64,000 nucleotides of DNA from Dallia pectoralis (taxonomy: Eukaryota > Chordata > Actinopteri > Esociformes > Umbridae), in contig CM055739.1 in assembly GCA_029465975.1 (NCBI GenBank), positions 7,854,012 through 7,918,011 of the forward strand, written 5' to 3'. The notes beneath the pieces were generated by a model, which saw only the letters and a list, made by a program, of their open reading frames with translations, ran no database searches and was not told the origin of the DNA. Shown here piece after piece: positions 58,111 to 60,930 of this stretch; the stretch's first letter is position 1; the number at the start of each line of letters is the position of its first letter. The position numbers and the translations under genes were made by a program.

Positions 58111-58335
58111 CGTGCGTGTGTGTGTCTGTGTAATGTAAGGCCAGACTGTATATGCACAGTTGCACTTCAAACACAGCAGTTCCTTATGGCCACTCACCTC
58201 GACAGTGCACTCCTTCATCATATCCATCTTCACAATCTCTCTCTCCGTCGCAGAGTTGATGAAAATGGACGCACCGTTTTGAGCCAATACATTGCATATG
58301 ATTCAGGGGACATTTCACCAACTCTGCTTTCGTAC
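12376..58335 (-). CDS. lrp1b: LRP1B, 5' portion of the gene: 38 complete exons plus two exon fragments at a gap
   Basis: This is a giant endocytic receptor of the LDL-receptor family, located at the cell surface. LDLa repeats bind ligands, and YWTD beta-propellers with EGF modules release them in endosomes (family knowledge). The exons here cover roughly the first 45% of the ~4,600-residue protein, from LDLa repeat 2 to the start of propeller 6. LRP1B rather than LRP1 is chosen because many segments match the LRP1B sequence I know, such as KCPLNH near LDLa 2, DRPPVLLIA, HACEVDP, WMYWTDWEEDE, DDCGSNEDES, and HEGIRG with RAHANGS. Every exon has AG/GT borders except one apparent GC donor, all phases join, and no stop interrupts the frame. 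The gene is very compact: about 46 kb here. Confidence 0.95.
12764..12917 (-). CDS. lrp1b: lrp1b exon: EGF module and entry to propeller 6
   Basis: A six-cysteine EGF module runs from GTNPCGQNNGGCGQLC to LDTDGLSC, followed by the linker DGYLLYSER. The acceptor CACTTACAG is preceded by a long C-rich tract. The donor is GTCTGC, which is weak. The exon begins in phase 1 and ends in phase 2. Confidence 0.92.
12921..12986 (+). repeat. G-rich tract, quadruplex-prone
   Basis: The plus strand carries a series of G runs of three to seven (ggggggg, gggg, gggg, gggggg, ggggg and others). It lies right beside the acceptor of the EGF exon ending at 12917, so the sense RNA is C-rich there. G-quadruplex formation is plausible on the non-coding strand. 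Confidence 0.75.
13224..13348 (-). CDS. lrp1b: lrp1b exon: propeller 5, last blade
   Basis: Encodes RAHANGSIRRAVKSDGSEV through GVNLNDIKVFNQGREKG, the conserved end of propeller 5. The acceptor is a TG dinucleotide repeat running straight into TAG. The donor GTTTCA departs from consensus at +3 to +5, but the protein join (REKG to TNPC) supports it. Phase 2 in, phase 1 out. Confidence 0.9.
13349..13372. repeat. (AC)n microsatellite at a splice acceptor
   Basis: About ten AC units on the plus strand, so (GT)n in the sense RNA, touching the acceptor TAG of the adjacent exon. Confidence 0.9.
13782..13942 (-). CDS. lrp1b: lrp1b exon: propeller 5 blade
   Basis: Encodes ENKLYWCDARADKIERISLE through FSLAVYGAYIYWPDR. 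The usual YW-S/T-D blade motif reads YWPD at the end. The acceptor is GCATTCTAG and the donor GTAGTT. Phase 0 in, phase 2 out. Confidence 0.92.
14269..14395 (-). CDS. lrp1b: lrp1b exon: propeller 5 blade
   Basis: Encodes GFLFWTEWGQTPCICRARLD through VVWPNGISIDYE, a YWTD-type blade. The acceptor is CCTCCCGCCCAG and the donor GTGGGT. Phase 2 in, phase 0 out. Confidence 0.93.
14396..15442. repeat. intron with (CA)n-rich microsatellite at 14779-14992
   Basis: The intron holds a mixed CA/CACG/CACGCG tract with short CTCT and GAGA runs. Apart from the microsatellite nothing is recognised. The open frames here are repeat-encoded His/Thr strings and not genes. Confidence 0.85.
15443..15572 (-). CDS. 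lrp1b: lrp1b exon: propeller 5 blade
   Basis: Encodes NIYWTDHGFNLIEVARLSG, SVVIAEGLDRPKAIAVHP and VKG. The acceptor is TTCATCTAG and the donor GTGAGT. Phase 1 in, phase 2 out. Confidence 0.93.
15598..15819. repeat. 74-bp tandem repeat, three copies
   Basis: Units start at 15598, 15672 and 15746 and contain 'cacaccacgttagcgttact'. The second and third are nearly identical. The array fills most of the short intron between two propeller-5 exons and stops about 25 bases from the donor of the exon at 15844. Confidence 0.92.
15844..15978 (-). CDS. lrp1b: lrp1b exon: propeller 5 blade
   Basis: Encodes NDTLYWTDIGLNRISRTKRD, QTWKEDIITSGLGRVEGIA and VDWVAG. The acceptor is TGTTCCTCAG. The donor GTCGGA is non-consensus. 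Phase 1 in and out. Confidence 0.93.
16114..16245 (-). CDS. lrp1b: lrp1b exon: start of propeller 5
   Basis: Encodes GIGSFLMYLIHEGIRGISLD through SSVMAVGIDFHV. The acceptor reads ...GAACTCAAAG, an unusual AAAG without a pyrimidine before AG; no other AG gives the right phase and protein join. The donor is GTGAGTA. Phase 1 in and out. Confidence 0.88.
16246..17290. other. intron, possible decayed interspersed repeat at 16350-16800
   Basis: The stretch around 16490-16700 (with 'cctctcaagctctgtcagat' and 'cattcaaaaccgggcc') resembles, from memory, an old fish interspersed repeat. The family is not identified and no coding frame survives. Confidence 0.3.
17291..17416 (-). CDS. lrp1b: lrp1b exon: EGF module after propeller 4
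   Basis: Encodes the six-cysteine module GRNLCQVDNGGCSQLCFPTS, DGTRSCFCTTGYSLHSDRVS and CK. The acceptor is CTGTGTAG and the donor GTACCG. Phase 1 in and out. Confidence 0.93.
17417..19092. repeat. intron with 38-bp minisatellite (18176-18422) and (GA)n tract (18541-18598)
   Basis: About six copies of a 38-bp unit containing 'gtgaaacagtgagacagatg', followed by degenerate GA-rich sequence and a pure (GA)n run. The sense-strand RNA is pyrimidine-rich. Nothing else is recognised in the intron. Confidence 0.88.
19093..19233 (-). CDS. lrp1b: lrp1b exon: end of propeller 4
   Basis: Encodes GAKLWWADDSLAQMGTVRKT through RNKTTGIVHMKMYDKDSQS. The acceptor is TTATCTGCAG and the donor GTATTG. Phase 1 in and out. 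Confidence 0.93.
19360..19680. mobile_element. degenerate MITE-like repeat, salmonid/esocid type
   Basis: Sequence such as 'catacctgtggtatatggtc', 'cagccaatcagtacacagga' and 'gctgtgaacaagaaccgccc' resembles a non-coding repeat I recall as abundant in salmonid-like genomes. It is diverged and its ends are uncertain. Confidence 0.5.
19681..21560. other. intron remainder, nothing recognised
   Basis: AT-rich intron between two propeller-4 exons. No exon, RNA gene or clear transposon was seen. Short open frames here show no family features. Confidence 0.5.
21561..21710 (-). CDS. lrp1b: lrp1b exon: propeller 4 blade
   Basis: Encodes GLSIDYASDKLYWISTGNGT, VNRCSLDGTGLEVYVTMRKE and LVRGTALAMM. The acceptor is TCTCCTCTAG and the donor GTGAGT. 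Phase 1 in and out. Confidence 0.93.
21913..22007 (-). CDS. lrp1b: lrp1b exon: propeller 4 blade
   Basis: Encodes KMYWTDGNSINMADMDGSNC and KIIHQSQREPVG, a short exon carrying a YWTD motif. The acceptor is CTCTTCCAG and the donor GTAAAG. Phase 2 in, phase 1 out. Confidence 0.93.
22061..22108. repeat. (AT)n microsatellite
   Basis: A run of about 22 AT units between two propeller-4 exons. Confidence 0.95.
22291..22465 (-). CDS. lrp1b: lrp1b exon: propeller 4 blade
   Basis: Encodes GLVNVRGLAVDWLSRNLYWM, SLESDEAQINVARLDGSLRT and SVVHGIEKPKSLTVHPAKG. The acceptor is CACCGCAG and the donor GTAGAG. Phase 1 in, phase 2 out. Confidence 0.94.
22623..22850 (-). CDS. lrp1b: lrp1b exon: start of propeller 4
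   Basis: Encodes LKRFLLYARRTEIRGVDVDD, LTVPDIDDVTSVDYDALEER and IYWSDVKTQSIKRAFVNGTT. The acceptor is CCGAATAG and the donor GTGTGG, which is weak. Phase 1 in and out. Confidence 0.94.
23223..23354 (-). CDS. lrp1b: lrp1b exon: EGF module after propeller 3
   Basis: Encodes the six-cysteine module VSNPCRANGGRGPCSHLCLL, DYNRTTSCACPHLMKISADG and STC. The acceptor is TTTGGCACAG and the donor GTGAGTG. Phase 1 in and out. Confidence 0.93.
23676..24242. repeat. 25-bp minisatellite, about 22 copies
   Basis: Unit 'gttacatttgtattttgggc' plus 'agttt'. Units differ at only a few sites (c/t, g/a). The unit length is not a multiple of three and has no stop, so all three plus-strand frames are open across it; these are not genes. 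It lies in the intron between propeller 3 and its EGF exon. Confidence 0.96.
24321..24565 (-). CDS. lrp1b: lrp1b exon: end of propeller 3
   Basis: Encodes RSDAIFSALYDGTQMIEILR, GHEYLSHPFAVCLYGGSVFW and TDWRTNTLARANKWTGANVT, ending HPSRQPQG. The acceptor is CTTGACAG and the donor GTAACA. Phase 2 in, phase 1 out. Confidence 0.95.
24726..24890 (-). CDS. lrp1b: lrp1b exon: propeller 3 blade
   Basis: Encodes GVIFWTDWDATFPRIEAASM through AWPNGLTLDHVEKRIVWTDA. The acceptor is GCATTTCAG. The donor is GTGTGT, which is weak. Phase 2 in and out. Confidence 0.94.
24903..25095. repeat. 32-bp tandem repeat, five to six copies
   Basis: Unit 'gtgaaacggattcatctgag' plus about 12 more bases. The array makes up most of the 267-bp intron between two propeller-3 exons. 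Confidence 0.93.
25158..25362 (-). CDS. lrp1b: lrp1b exon: propeller 3 blade
   Basis: Encodes GVTGIEVVVQHGLATPEGLA, VDWIAGNLYWIDSNLDQIEV and AKLNGALRTTLIAGGMEHPR, ending ALDPEQG. The acceptor is TTGTCCCTACAG and the donor GTAAGAT. Phase 1 in, phase 2 out. Confidence 0.95.
25363..26225. other. intron, nothing recognised
   Basis: About 860 bases of AT-rich intron. No exon or clear repeat was seen. Confidence 0.5.
26226..26423 (-). CDS. lrp1b: lrp1b exon: start of propeller 3
   Basis: Encodes DPFEGFIIFSIRHEIRKIGL, HRGVYSLLVPGLRNTIALDF and HFNQSLLYWTDVVEDKIYRG, then KLLDSG. The acceptor is TTCTTTTTCAG and the donor GTTGGT. Phase 1 in and out. Confidence 0.94.
26510..28276 (+). mobile_element. 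Tc1-like DNA transposon, internally deleted and split by an insertion
   Basis: The left part (26510-26826) includes 'gaaagaaaagcacatttttt' and 'gatcagaaatacagtataga', recalled from the 5' non-coding part of a common fish Tc1 family. The right part (27656-28276) has the start of a decayed transposase frame ('ttcttctgaaactcgtcagt'), a jump to the transposase 3' end, and the terminal 'aaaacaaggacatttctaag'. Most of the transposase is deleted. About 830 bp of foreign sequence separates the two parts. The assignment rests on recalled family sequence. Confidence 0.75.
26826..27655. mobile_element. about 830-bp insertion inside the Tc1 element, possible solo LTR
   Basis: This block interrupts the Tc1 sequence and is flanked by a short CAGG on both sides, a possible 4-bp target duplication. 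It has two copies of a 'taacgttt..gtgaggaaa..ttatttctccc..tccagg' motif, near 27095-27163 and 27611-27655, the second following AATAAA-like signals. The layout resembles the LTR region at 118-1246, where a repeat ending 'ccagg' also brackets the middle. No clear TG...CA ends were found. Confidence 0.45.
28277..29281. other. intron remainder, short 'gcactatatagg' repeat trace
   Basis: AT-rich intron. The bases 'gcactatatagggagaat' near 29233 resemble a fragment of a repeat common in salmonid-type genomes. Nothing else is recognised. Confidence 0.4.
29282..29527 (-). CDS. lrp1b: lrp1b exon: EGF pair before propeller 3
   Basis: Encodes two EGF modules: DKCVLGNGGCSHQCDVAPGR to SPDNRTCE, and TLDYCSRHLNCSQVCEQYKT to LEPDGDSC. 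The acceptor is CTGTACTCAG and the donor GTGGGT. Phase 1 in and out. The frame has no long open extension, so the exon is easily missed. Confidence 0.94.
29528..31983. other. intron with decayed repeats and (AT)n
   Basis: It contains (AT)n at 30257-30284 and a loose repeat of 'ggtctat.ccagacagacagg' type at 30460-30665. A fragment at 30835-30985 resembles a common fish repeat ('gagcctggttcctatctagg'). A SINE/LINE-tail-like fragment lies at 31600-31680 ('gtgcccttgagcgaggcact'). The families are recalled and not verified. Confidence 0.45.
31600..31680 (+). mobile_element. SINE/LINE 3'-tail-like fragment
   Basis: The run 'gtgcccttgagcgaggcact' followed by 'ttgctcccggggaacccatt' resembles a tail shared by several fish tRNA-derived SINEs. 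The body of the element is not recognisable. Confidence 0.45.
31984..32184 (-). CDS. lrp1b: lrp1b exon: end of LDLa 9 and LDLa 10 of the gene
   Basis: Encodes GKCVSMSWVCDGDHDCEDLS, DEEGCETSPCKPPRYPCAND and SSVCLAPKSICDGRFDCSDR, ending SDEGHFC. Calcium-binding D-x-S-D-E motifs are present. The acceptor is TTTCCACACAG and the donor GTAAGAG. Phase 1 in and out. Confidence 0.94.
32185..35519. other. intron, trace of MITE-like repeat near 34275-34335
   Basis: About 3.3 kb. The phrase 'gtggtatactggccattaat' with 'gccttattgcttac' resembles the MITE-like family noted near 19.5 kb. A 14-T run lies near 33010. Otherwise no exon, RNA gene or coding frame of known type was seen. Confidence 0.4.
35520..35705 (-). 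CDS. lrp1b: lrp1b exon: LDLa 8 and start of LDLa 9
   Basis: Encodes a linker ASASAND, the repeat CSRDEFHCRDDGGTCIPERW RCDGDKDCEDGSDEADC, and the first half of the next repeat, MCDPHAKFTCKISG. The acceptor CTTTCTCAG sits at the end of a long pyrimidine-rich repeat. The donor is GTACTG. Phase 1 in and out. Confidence 0.93.
35706..35985. repeat. GA-rich tract and (TA)n beside a splice acceptor
   Basis: A purine-rich plus strand (35710-35930), with duplicated 'gagagatgagagaggtagag' blocks, is followed by (TA)n at 35938-35970. The sense RNA is pyrimidine-rich up to the acceptor at 35706. Confidence 0.92.
36241..36442. repeat. tandem copies of the LDLa 7 exon end and its donor, about 50-bp unit
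   Basis: Four copies start at about 36241, 36289, 36341 and 36393, with units of 48 to 52 bp. Each contains 'cttgcctgttctag' and 'caggtggtgttctcatcact'. On the sense strand each carries SDENTTC coding sequence plus the AACAG|GCAAGA donor. The copy nearest the exon is the one joined in frame. Confidence 0.93.
36409..36573 (-). CDS. lrp1b: lrp1b exon: end of LDLa 6 and LDLa 7, apparent GC splice donor
   Basis: Encodes DDDCADGSDEVGC (end of LDLa 6) and ACSSAQFQCASGKCIPNHWA with CDGDDDCGDGSDENTTC (LDLa 7), then ARTG. The acceptor is ATGATCCTAG. No GT gives the required phase; GC at AACAG|GCAAGA does, and the linker length then fits the family. The last part of the exon is repeated in tandem in the intron. 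Confidence 0.85.
36580..36895. repeat. purine-rich minisatellite upstream of a splice acceptor
   Basis: A degenerate repeat of 'ggaaacagggaagaggaca' type. A longer block of about 100 bp (with 'gaagacatggaaaataacag') is itself duplicated. The sense RNA is pyrimidine-rich (UUCCCUG/UCCUC) ahead of the LDLa 7 exon. Confidence 0.9.
37274..37354 (-). CDS. lrp1b: lrp1b exon: first part of LDLa 6
   Basis: A short 81-bp exon encoding DFPTCEHLTQFSCSNGRCIS and IKWHCDS. The second half of the repeat is in the next exon. The acceptor is TTCCTGACAG and the donor GTTAGT. Phase 1 in and out. Confidence 0.92.
37355..40150. other. intron part without recognised genes, SINE-like trace at 39545-39720
   Basis: A stretch with 'gaactgacaggttggatgaa', 'acaaatctgtccgtacagtt' and 'aaccccaattgttccctgga' resembles the 3' region of salmonid-type tRNA-derived SINEs. 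An open frame of 95 codons at 38121-38408 shows no recognised family. The rest is plain AT-rich intron. Confidence 0.45.
39545..39720 (+). mobile_element. degenerate tRNA-derived SINE
   Basis: The head 'gtaatgtagcccagcagtta' and the body phrases 'tctgtccgtaca' and 'gttaaccccaattgttccct' match the layout of HpaI-like SINEs recalled from salmonid-type fish. It is strongly diverged. Confidence 0.5.
40155..41737. repeat. 23-bp minisatellite with donor-like motif, roughly 65-70 copies
   Basis: Unit 'cccaggtgagtacctttatc' plus 'cag'. Variants read 'gtgaataac', 'catgtgagtac' and 'gtacattcatc', and blocks of several units recur as a higher-order repeat. On the plus strand most units contain CAGGTGAGT, the consensus 5' splice site. 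The array ends about 15 bases from the donor of the exon at 41752. Confidence 0.96.
41752..41868 (-). CDS. lrp1b: lrp1b exon: LDLa 5
   Basis: Encodes AGPCQAEQFSCDNGRCIPES and WHCDRDNDCGDQSDETATC, a full LDLa repeat with the D-x-S-D-E calcium motif. The acceptor is GTTGATTTCAG and the donor GTGAGCC. Phase 1 in and out. Confidence 0.94.
41869..42807. other. intron, nothing recognised
   Basis: About 940 bases with a GC-richer right third. No exon or repeat was identified. Confidence 0.5.
42808..42933 (-). CDS. lrp1b: lrp1b exon: LDLa 4
   Basis: Encodes DNRSCPPDQFKCLNNRCIPK and LWLCDGTDDCGSNEDESNLT, then CS. The acceptor is ACTGTTCCAG and the donor GTACGC, which is weak. Phase 1 in and out. Confidence 0.94.
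43088..43231 (-). CDS. lrp1b: lrp1b exon: LDLa 3
   Basis: Encodes the linker PDPGDHGETQ and the repeat RCGSEAFECRNRRCIQASWK CDGDDDCLDGSDEEAQIC, the first repeat of ligand-binding cluster II. The acceptor is GTGTTTTCAG and the donor GTAGGTC. Phase 1 in and out. Confidence 0.94.
43259..43424. repeat. (CA)n and CACG-rich microsatellite
   Basis: A pure (AC)n run (43259-43284) followed by a mixed CA/GACA/CACG tract. It lies about 28 bases upstream of the LDLa 3 acceptor in the sense direction. Confidence 0.92.
43650..43772 (-). CDS. lrp1b: lrp1b exon: EGF module after propeller 2
   Basis: Encodes GANACSVNNGGCSSLCLSIP and GARVCACGDNQFLDKNNLTC, then S. The acceptor is GTGTTTAG and the donor GTAAGTT. 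Phase 1 in and out. Confidence 0.94.
43773..45199. other. intron, nothing recognised
   Basis: About 1.4 kb. No exon, RNA gene or clear transposon was seen on either strand. Confidence 0.5.
45200..45389 (-). CDS. lrp1b: lrp1b exon: end of propeller 2
   Basis: Encodes VVYNGKELNHPFGISLHQNN, VFWTDYVNASIFQLDLQSGK and VALLRSEKPPLFGLSLYNNQ, then GQQ. The acceptor is TTTCGTCCGAAG and the donor GTAAAT. Phase 0 in, phase 1 out. Confidence 0.95.
45609..45828 (-). CDS. lrp1b: lrp1b exon: propeller 2 blades
   Basis: Encodes WMYWTDWEEDEINDSVGRIE, KAWMDGSHRQEFVTSAIIWP and NGLTLDRGSGDVYWCDAYYD, ending DGDHRT. The acceptor is CTGTTTCCAG and the donor GTTAGT. Phase 2 in, phase 0 out. Confidence 0.95.
45829..46298. 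other. intron, nothing recognised
   Basis: About 470 bases between two propeller-2 exons with no recognised element. Confidence 0.5.
46299..46479 (-). CDS. lrp1b: lrp1b exon: propeller 2 blade
   Basis: Encodes DLDNVEGISVDWIGNNLYWT, NDGYRKTISVARLEKAAQTR and KTLLEGDMSHPRAIVVDLLH. The acceptor is CCCTCCGCAG and the donor GTGAGAC. Phase 1 in, phase 2 out. Confidence 0.94.
46480..46955. other. intron, nothing recognised
   Basis: About 475 bases with no recognised element. Confidence 0.5.
46956..47192 (-). CDS. lrp1b: lrp1b exon: start of propeller 2
   Basis: Encodes PMSEVFLFYGRGRPGVIRGL, DLNSKSETEHMVQIDNLISP and RAVDFHAETGHIYFADTTSF, then LIGRQRLDGTNRETILKD. The acceptor is CTTTCCCCGCAG and the donor GTCAGT. 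Phase 1 in and out. Confidence 0.95.
47193..47986. other. intron, no repeat; AT-rich candidate conserved region
   Basis: The stretch 47400-47690 is free of repeats and rich in TAAT/ATTA-type motifs ('attagctcggttgattagag'). Such sequence in early lrp1b introns could be regulatory, but nothing shows this directly. Confidence 0.3.
47987..48130 (-). CDS. lrp1b: lrp1b exon: EGF module after propeller 1
   Basis: Encodes VRTHACEVDPSGRSGGCSHM, CLLCGSYKARSCRCPTGLVL and GSDGKSCK. The acceptor is CTCCCCCTGCAG and the donor GTAAGT. Phase 1 in and out. Confidence 0.95.
48165..48193. repeat. (AC)n microsatellite
   Basis: About 14 AC units, (GT)n in the sense RNA, roughly 35 bases upstream of the EGF exon acceptor. 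Confidence 0.95.
48247..48433 (-). CDS. lrp1b: lrp1b exon: end of propeller 1
   Basis: Encodes VAHLHGLSVFEDNLFATRSE, PTKRTKVDVLQINRFNVLDV and QSIATVENSVGIRVFQKLTQ, then PT. The acceptor TTCCCCTAG lies at the end of a 330-base pyrimidine tract. The donor is GTAACA. Phase 0 in, phase 1 out. Confidence 0.94.
48437..48760. repeat. purine-rich simple repeat flush with a splice acceptor
   Basis: About 320 bases of GA/GGA/GAAG repeats on the plus strand. The sense RNA is a long CU-rich tract that runs into the acceptor of the exon ending at 48433. Confidence 0.93.
48761..49265. other. intron remainder, nothing recognised
   Basis: About 500 bases without a recognised element. Confidence 0.5.
49266..49488 (-). 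CDS. lrp1b: lrp1b exon: propeller 1 blades
   Basis: Encodes KMFFTNNEGSGKLERCNMDG, TNRTRIVERRIVKPTAVALD and LIRKLVYWVDSALHYIEVVD, then YNGANRHTVVHDIS. The acceptor is TTGCTTCTCAG and the donor GTGAGT. Phase 2 in, phase 0 out. Confidence 0.95.
49489..51017. repeat. intron with (GT)/(GC)n tract at 50447-50519 and salmonid-type repeat trace
   Basis: An alternating purine-pyrimidine tract (GT)n(GC)n(GT)n(GC)n covers about 70 bases and could adopt Z-DNA. The segment 50600-50720 ('gtagtggactatatatagaa', 'tagggtgcggtgtaggacac') resembles a repeat common in salmonid genomes. Nothing else is recognised. Confidence 0.65.
51018..51180 (-). CDS. lrp1b: lrp1b exon: propeller 1 blade
   Basis: Encodes NVKHFAVDWLARNIYFVDGV, SGRIFVCNERDDMCVTIVDL and DLQNPGGIALDPLLG. 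The acceptor is TTTGGTTATAG and the donor GTAAGTT. Phase 1 in, phase 2 out. Confidence 0.94.
51294..51554 (-). CDS. lrp1b: lrp1b exon: start of propeller 1
   Basis: Encodes DPGDRPPVLLIASTDHITVM, HLNGSSIPNLKPVDTNGTIH and TVDFYYKDELLWWISFSNSK, ending VKTTESLD. The acceptor is CTGTCCTGTAG and the donor GTAAGT. It follows the EGF pair lost in the gap. Phase 1 in and out. Confidence 0.95.
51560..52330. repeat. 770-bp homopurine (GAGA/GGGA) tract upstream of a splice acceptor
   Basis: Almost pure purine on the plus strand, in blocks separated by recurring 'gagacatggatagagagagg'. The sense RNA is a very long polypyrimidine tract ending close to the acceptor at 51555. The Ser/Pro/Leu open frames in it are not genes. 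Confidence 0.96.
52331..53243. other. intron part, nothing recognised
   Basis: About 900 bases between the homopurine tract and the gap-edge exon fragment. No recognised element. Confidence 0.5.
53244..53254 (-). CDS. lrp1b: lrp1b exon fragment at gap: last bases of the second EGF exon
   Basis: The 11 bases AGCCAAGACCG precede a good donor GTAAGA. Read in the phase needed by the next exon they give (K)AKT then D across the junction. The family has a similar K-A-K then D/E-P-x-D-R-P-P join there. The rest of the exon lies in the N run. Confidence 0.7.
53255..53754. other. assembly gap, 500 Ns
   Basis: Exactly 500 Ns, so probably a placeholder of unknown true length. Exon edges on both sides indicate that the two EGF exons between LDLa 2 and propeller 1, and the intron between them, lie inside it. 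Confidence 0.98.
53755..53772 (-). CDS. lrp1b: lrp1b exon fragment at gap: possible first bases of the first EGF exon
   Basis: The strong acceptor TTTCTTCCCCAG is followed by 18 bases before the Ns. In the phase set by the LDLa 2 exon they read GPFLRS, where the family has a short linker before the first EGF cysteine. Too short to be sure. Confidence 0.5.
53773..58197. other. intron between LDLa 2 and the EGF pair; GC-rich patch and (GT)n tracts
   Basis: About 4.4 kb. A CpG-containing GC-rich patch spans about 55390-55990. (GT)n tracts lie at 56688-56832 and 58003-58133. No exon or recognised transposon was seen. The His/Thr frames antisense to the (GT)n tracts are not genes. Confidence 0.6.
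58198..58335 (-). CDS. lrp1b: lrp1b exon: LDLa 2
   Basis: Encodes TKAELVKCPLNHMQCIGSKR and CVHFHQLCDGERDCEDGYDE, then GVHCR: a six-cysteine LDLa repeat ending DGYDEGVHC as in LRP1B. The acceptor is CTTTTCAG and the donor GTGAGTG. Phase 1 in and out. It is the most 5' exon in the window. Confidence 0.95.
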
Positions 58336-59199
58336 CTGAAAAGAGAAGAACACATTTTCAAATCAAAGTGATGCTTTGTATTGGGCAATCAACATGAGAA
58401 TGCGGGCTCATTACAGCCAATTAAGTCTCATTGTCTTTCCCACGGCAAAAAACAACAACATCGATTTGCTTTTACCCCATCGCATCCCGGGTCGATCTAG
58501 TGGAGAAAAAACTCACTCTACAGACGATTCTTCCAGGTTTTCACCCAAAACTTCTCTTCATCAACTTTCCCTGTGGATACGTGCTCCACTTTTATCATCC
58601 GAGCAAGAGGATCATATATAATTTAGTGAACGCGAAAAAAATGTTTAAAAATACCCCCGCTCTAAAGCAGAGTATCTCTTGAGATAAGGTCATGTGTCTG
58701 GCGCAGTTGATGAAATATATTGCCAGATGACACACTCTGGCGGCTGGGCTTCATGTCCCACACAGGTAAAGAGTCTGGCTGACAAAATAAATGTTCCGCA
58801 CATCTTATCAACCACAACAAACTCCAACAGGGAAACTATTTTGAGCTTTTATTACTGTTAAAGAGTAACAGCAGTCACATGGTCGCCACATCTAAATGGC
58901 CGCCGCGCTTCAAAAAAACACAAGTGATCTCGTCTTGTCTAAAATGGACCTCGCTGTCTGGGAGTAATCACAAGCAATTACATTCCCGATCAATCCCAAG
59001 CCAAACTCTCCTCTGTTTACTCCCGCACTCTGTATCAATAAAATATACATGGCTATAAAAATACATCTTTAAAAAGGAAGTTCAGTTGTGCTGCGTGTAG
59101 TTTGGGTGATTGGTCGGCACTGCTCTGTCAGTTTCAATGGGCTTCATTTAATTCCCTGTCACTTCTGACCAGATTCGCAAAAAGCACTCTGTCAAACTT
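58336..59199. other. intron upstream of LDLa 2, nothing recognised
   Basis: About 860 bases; no exon or clear repeat. The LDLa 1 and signal-peptide exons were not found here or further right. Confidence 0.5.
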
Positions 59200-60020
59200 T
59201 GCCTTTTTACAGGCCAATAAGAAAGTCTTAAGAAGGCCCTAAAGAAAGTTTGAGATATAAAACAAATCTCAGAGGATCACAGTTGGAGAAGTATATTAGA
59301 CACCACCTCCATGCCAACAAGCCATTTGGAAATCTTGCAAAAAAAAGAAAGCCTCTGCCGGGACATAAATGTCAGTCTCTGGAGTATGCTAAATGTCATT
59401 GGTACATTGACTGGAACAGTGTCCTATTGTCAGATAAGACAAAATAAAAGCTTTTTGGCCGCAAACATCAGAGGGGGATTTGGTGTAAAAAGATGGATGG
59501 TCACGCAGAAAACAAGCCAGTCCCCAATGTGAAGTATAGTATGTGAATGTGTTTTGTGGCTGTTAGGGTACACAGGATACTGGACTTGTTACGTGCCTCT
59601 GCCAGAGGCTGTATCTGGATCAGTGTTGGATCGTTCAGCTGAACAAGGATCTAAAGCGTTCGTCCAGGTCCGAACAACATATCTCCCGGACCACAGAATC
59701 AAGCATTTGTCATGGCCTTGTGACAACCATTTCTGTCCTCTGAAATAAATCTTATTGAGGCAGTATAAAGGGGTGTTCAAAAGTGAGCACCAAAGAGTGA
59801 GTGGTCTTAGATAGCGTGCTACAAGTTCTCCAACCATATTGACCATGTTGAATTTCTTGAGTATTGTAATTGTTATATTGTTGTCATCAATTATTATTAC
59901 AACGTTATTTCAATGAATTGAAATAAAAATAACTGTTACAAGTCAGATCAGTTATAACTGATGAACCACCATGCTGTTGTCACCTGACCTTATGGTGCCA
60001 ATAATTTGGAAGAGTTGGCT
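59200..60020 (+). pseudogene. Tc1-like transposase remnant
   Basis: Translated fragments in shifting plus-strand frames match Tc1 transposase landmarks: WNSVLLSDKTK (the SDE catalytic region) at 59412-59447, then KLFGRKHQRG and VPNVKYS, and DHRIKHLSWPC at about 59689-59721, before the site where the family has its DLNP motif. Several stops and frameshifts make it non-functional. 'ggtgccaataatttggaag' near 59993 resembles the 3' end of such elements. The ends are approximate. Confidence 0.75.
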
Positions 60021-60865
60021 GGTTCGCCTAGTGTTAAATATTTTTTGGCCAGAACACAAAAAGTAGCTCTGGCAGTAACATTTAAGAGTAAAAGACAAAT
60101 CTGCTACATTTTCACCACTGGTTGTAAAAAAAATGTTGTTTTCGAGCCAGAAATGGTCCTGGATAATTGTGTACTGTGTCATGTATGTGCCCATCGAAAT
60201 GTGAAAATGCATGGCTTACTGAGAGATACAAGTGATTTCCTATTAGATTAGGCACATATAAACAACATTCTGTTAAAAACATGATTTGAGTCATTTCAAA
60301 AGTCCCAGAATGCATTTCTAAAACTGACATTTAACTTTTGCCTTACAACCAACCCCTCCAATTTGACTGCCAAACGGGAGACACAGGAAGTAATGACGAT
60401 TAACTGCCTTGCTAAAGAGCAAAATGACAGACTTGTTTTCGCTTGCTGACTCTTGCATTTGATCTAGCAATATGTCTTTTTATCCATAATTTCTTTTTCA
60501 AAAGCAGCACTAGAAGCACTTGGATAAAATATATGTGAAATCTAATATAGAATTCACTTAATTTTTGTGTTCGTGGCCGCAGGGCTACTAAATATGTATT
60601 CCATTTACTTATAATATTTATGAAGAGGTTATCAACACAGAGCCAAACCCAATATGTTGGCAAACTGTTATTTACTTACTGCAATGTGTGAATCGTATAT
60701 ATCAAATGTAATCCTTTCCAACCTAATAGTCTAACAGTTGTATAAATATTTCGCAGGGTAAGAATACCACTGAGCAATTCATACATTGAAGAAAATTCTG
60801 GAAGCAATTTTTTATAAGAGAGCATGTGAGAATATGTTTGATCTAAAGTACAAGCTGACCCGTAC

Positions 60866-60930
60866 AAATGTGAGACATACGCGGAGTGGGGTTTTGATCA
60901 AGGCTTTGATATCCTTCAAATTGTTTAAGG
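60866..60930. repeat. short duplicated non-coding element, copy A
   Basis: 'ggggttttgatcaaggcttt' followed by 'gatatccttcaaattgttt' resembles 61814-61880. By eye the two are about 75% identical over 60 bases in the same orientation, 950 bp apart. Confidence 0.6.

Noticed and set aside
12376..58335. Assignment to LRP1 or LRP2 instead of LRP1B
   Set aside because: The domain order is shared with LRP1, but segment after segment is closest to the LRP1B sequence I know; LRP2 has a different LDLa/propeller order.
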